From: TCS-49 sp964442515
Lineage (GTDB): Bacteria; Campylobacterota; Campylobacteria; Campylobacterales; Sulfurovaceae
Assembly (NCBI GenBank): GCA_964442515.1
Contig: CAYUAC010000094.1
Coordinates: 1-7,921, forward strand
Direction: 5' to 3'
DNA length: 7,921 nt
Position 1 is the first letter of the stretch. Each line of letters opens with the position of its first letter. Both the position numbers and the translations under genes were made by a program. Shown piece after piece: positions 6,652 to 7,921 of this stretch. The notes under the pieces were generated by a model. The model was not told the origin of the DNA, did not search any database, and saw only the letters and a program-made list of their open reading frames with translations.

Positions 6652-7302
6652 ATGCAACATATTTTGATAATAGAAGATGAACCGCTTGTAGCCTTAGACA
6701 TCAAAAAACACTTGCAAAAGCAAGGCTTTGGGGTATCTATCGCCGCAGGTGAAAGCCAGGCTGTGCAAGAGATGGCAGGCCAAAGCGCTGATATCATCAT
6801 AAGCGATATCAATTTAGGTGGAGTATGTGGTATCGAAGTGATACAAAAGCTGCAAGAAAAGTATGACTTTGTCGTTGTGTATCTAACATCTTATGATGAT
6901 GATTATACGATAGACAAAGCGCTGGGCACAGAACCCGTTACCTATCTTACAAAGCCTTTTAAACCAAACGATCTGTACAGCGCTGTCAAACTTGCGGCCC
7001 AAAAGTGCCGGCAACTTGATCCCAGACTGCCTCCAAACTGGCGCTACGAACCTGCAAACAAGGCACTGTATTATCATGACAAACCCGTCAAACTCACCGC
7101 GCAGGAAGCCAGACTTTTTGATATCTGCTATAAAAACCGAGGGTATTACGTGCCTTTGCAGGTTGTCGATGAATATGTCTGGGGCGATAAAAGCGTTACT
7201 GAGAGCACCAGAAGAGGATTGTTGTATCGTTTGCGCCAAAAAACCGATCCGGCAATGCTAGAGTGTTCCACGGTACACGGTTTTCGTCTGGGGGCGTTTT
7301 GA
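6652..7302 (+). CDS. Response regulator, REC plus winged-helix DNA-binding domain
   Basis: A 216-residue two-component response regulator, cytoplasmic, expected to bind DNA when phosphorylated. The receiver domain (about 1-118) has the acidic pair E8-D9, phosphoacceptor D52 (IIISDINLGG), switch residue T79 (YLTSY) and K101 in the TKPF motif, so it looks fully functional. The C-terminal part (about 129-214) fits an OmpR/PhoB-type winged helix: TAQEARLFDICYKN, then a recognition-helix region with VTESTRRGLLYRLRQK and the closing HGFRLG wing. It follows the protease gene by 49 bases and may have its own promoter or be read through. Its TGA overlaps the TTG of the sensor gene by four bases, so the sensor is the likely signalling partner. 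The exact regulon cannot be told. Confidence 0.93.
   Translation: MQHILIIEDEPLVALDIKKHLQKQGFGVSIAAGESQAVQEMAGQSADIIISDINLGGVCGIEVIQKLQEKYDFVVVYLTSYDDDYTIDKALGTEPVTYLTKPFKPNDLYSAVKLAAQKCRQLDPRLPPNWRYEPANKALYYHDKPVKLTAQEARLFDICYKNRGYYVPLQVVDEYVWGDKSVTESTRRGLLYRLRQKTDPAMLECSTVHGFRLGAF
6877..6893 (+). repeat. 17-base near-repeat, copy 2, inside the response regulator gene
   Basis: GTGTATCTAACATCTTA, differing from 6613-6629 at one base. Here it encodes part of the conserved VYLTSY strand of the receiver domain, so coding constraint alone explains this copy; the upstream copy is the one that needs an explanation. Confidence 0.4.
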
Positions 7303-7921
7303 AACATCTTATCGCTCTTTGCTGGCTTGGGGCGATAAGCGTCTTTGGGGTAGAACTAACCCGCGAGCAAAGAGCGTTTTTAAACAAAAACGAACCGATT
7401 TTAGTCCACAATGAAGCAGATTACAAACCCTATGACTTTTATGAAAACGGCAGTGCCAGAGGATACTGCGTAGACTACATCAAAAAAGTGGCGCGAAATG
7501 TTGGGATGGAGATAGAGTTTGTCTCAGGCAAAAGCTGGCAAGAGTATATGCAGATGATCAAAGACAAAGAGATAGATATCATCACCGATATGGCCAAAAC
7601 CCCAAAACGCCAAGAATTTATCGCCTACACCCAAAGCTACGTACTTAAAAGAGATACGATCTTTGTCAATAAAAAACAACATGACCCCAAAACGCTGCAG
7701 TCGCTGCAGGATTTTAAAGGTAAAACTCTGGCGGTGGTCGATGGCTACTACGAAGAAGAGATCCTTCGCACAAACTATCCGGGTATTGAACTTGTGGAAA
7801 AACCCAATACGCTGGAGAGTTTTAAAGCCGTGGCTTTTTCAGAAGTAGACGGGGTGATGAGTGATATGGGTGTGGGAAGACATGTTATTATCGATCACGG
7901 TTTGCATTCTCTTGAAGTAGC
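7299..7921 (+). CDS. SBP_bac_3-domain sensor, probable histidine kinase partner (N-terminal part, runs off right edge)
   Basis: My translation from the TTG at 7299 gives 207 codons open to the window end. Residues 1-17 (MKHLIALCWLGAISVFG) form a signal peptide or membrane anchor. LTREQRAFLNKNEPILVHNE then begins a bacterial extracellular solute-binding family 3 domain: DYKPYDFYENGSARGYCVDY, EFVSGKSWQEYMQMIKDKEIDI, AKTPKRQEFIAYTQSYV and LQDFKGKTLAVVDGYYEE follow in the usual order. The opening LT-x-E-x-x-x-F with a VHNE strand is typical of BvgS-like sensors rather than free transport proteins, and the gene overlaps the response regulator stop by four bases (TTGA). I therefore infer a periplasmic ligand-sensing histidine kinase. 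The kinase part would lie beyond the window; a GGDEF output or a lone binding protein remains possible. A G-run at 7290-7294 lies four bases before the TTG and is a weak ribosome binding site, so coupling to the upstream gene is likely. Confidence 0.85.
   Translation, partial: MKHLIALCWLGAISVFGVELTREQRAFLNKNEPILVHNEADYKPYDFYENGSARGYCVDYIKKVARNVGMEIEFVSGKSWQEYMQMIKDKEIDIITDMAKTPKRQEFIAYTQSYVLKRDTIFVNKKQHDPKTLQSLQDFKGKTLAVVDGYYEEEILRTNYPGIELVEKPNTLESFKAVAFSEVDGVMSDMGVGRHVIIDHGLHSLEV

Noticed and set aside
7663..7848. 61-codon plus-strand open frame starting MSIKNN
   Set aside because: Out of frame inside the continuous solute-binding-domain sensor.

Overview
The window looks like chromosomal DNA from a Campylobacterota (former Epsilonproteobacteria), most like the Sulfurimonas/Sulfuricurvum/Sulfurovum group. 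This rests on protein style: the YbeY ending in a SLLVR-type tail, the AEFVHS variant of the EAL domain, the dCache-type sensor, and a high density of signalling genes. It is a judgement from memory of these families, not a database result. Base composition looks close to half GC, which is high for that phylum. There are no RNA genes, mobile elements, CRISPR arrays or recognisable terminators. Genes are packed tightly, and the longest gene-free stretch is about 56 bases.

Layout. On the minus strand, at the left, lie queC (7-cyano-7-deazaguanine synthase, queuosine pathway) and, joined to its stop by a 4-base GTGA overlap, the first 120 codons of a membrane sensor with a dCache-like periplasmic domain that runs off the left edge. 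A 45-base divergent gap separates queC from a plus-strand series that fills the rest: ybeY (rRNA maturation endoribonuclease), a CaCA-family Na+/Ca2+ exchanger-like protein, a membrane-anchored GGDEF-EAL protein, a Lon-like AAA+ protease, a response regulator with a winged-helix output, and the first 207 codons of an exported or membrane sensor with a bacterial extracellular solute-binding (SBP_bac_3) domain that runs off the right edge.

How the genes may work together. queC and ybeY are housekeeping genes of tRNA and rRNA metabolism, sharing a short divergent promoter region. The GGDEF-EAL gene and the Lon-like protease gene are 12 bases apart and very probably co-transcribed. The EAL domain keeps its catalytic residues while the GGDEF domain has lost a metal ligand, so the protein is read here as mainly a cyclic-di-GMP phosphodiesterase. 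The response regulator and the SBP-domain sensor share a TTGA stop/start overlap and most likely form a two-component pair.

Most of this is ordinary for the phylum. I do not see a clearly new system. The most interesting points are the degenerate GGDEF domain, the Lon-like protease with a non-standard ATPase site placed next to a c-di-GMP enzyme, the frequent non-ATG starts, and a 17-base near-repeat upstream of and inside the response regulator gene.
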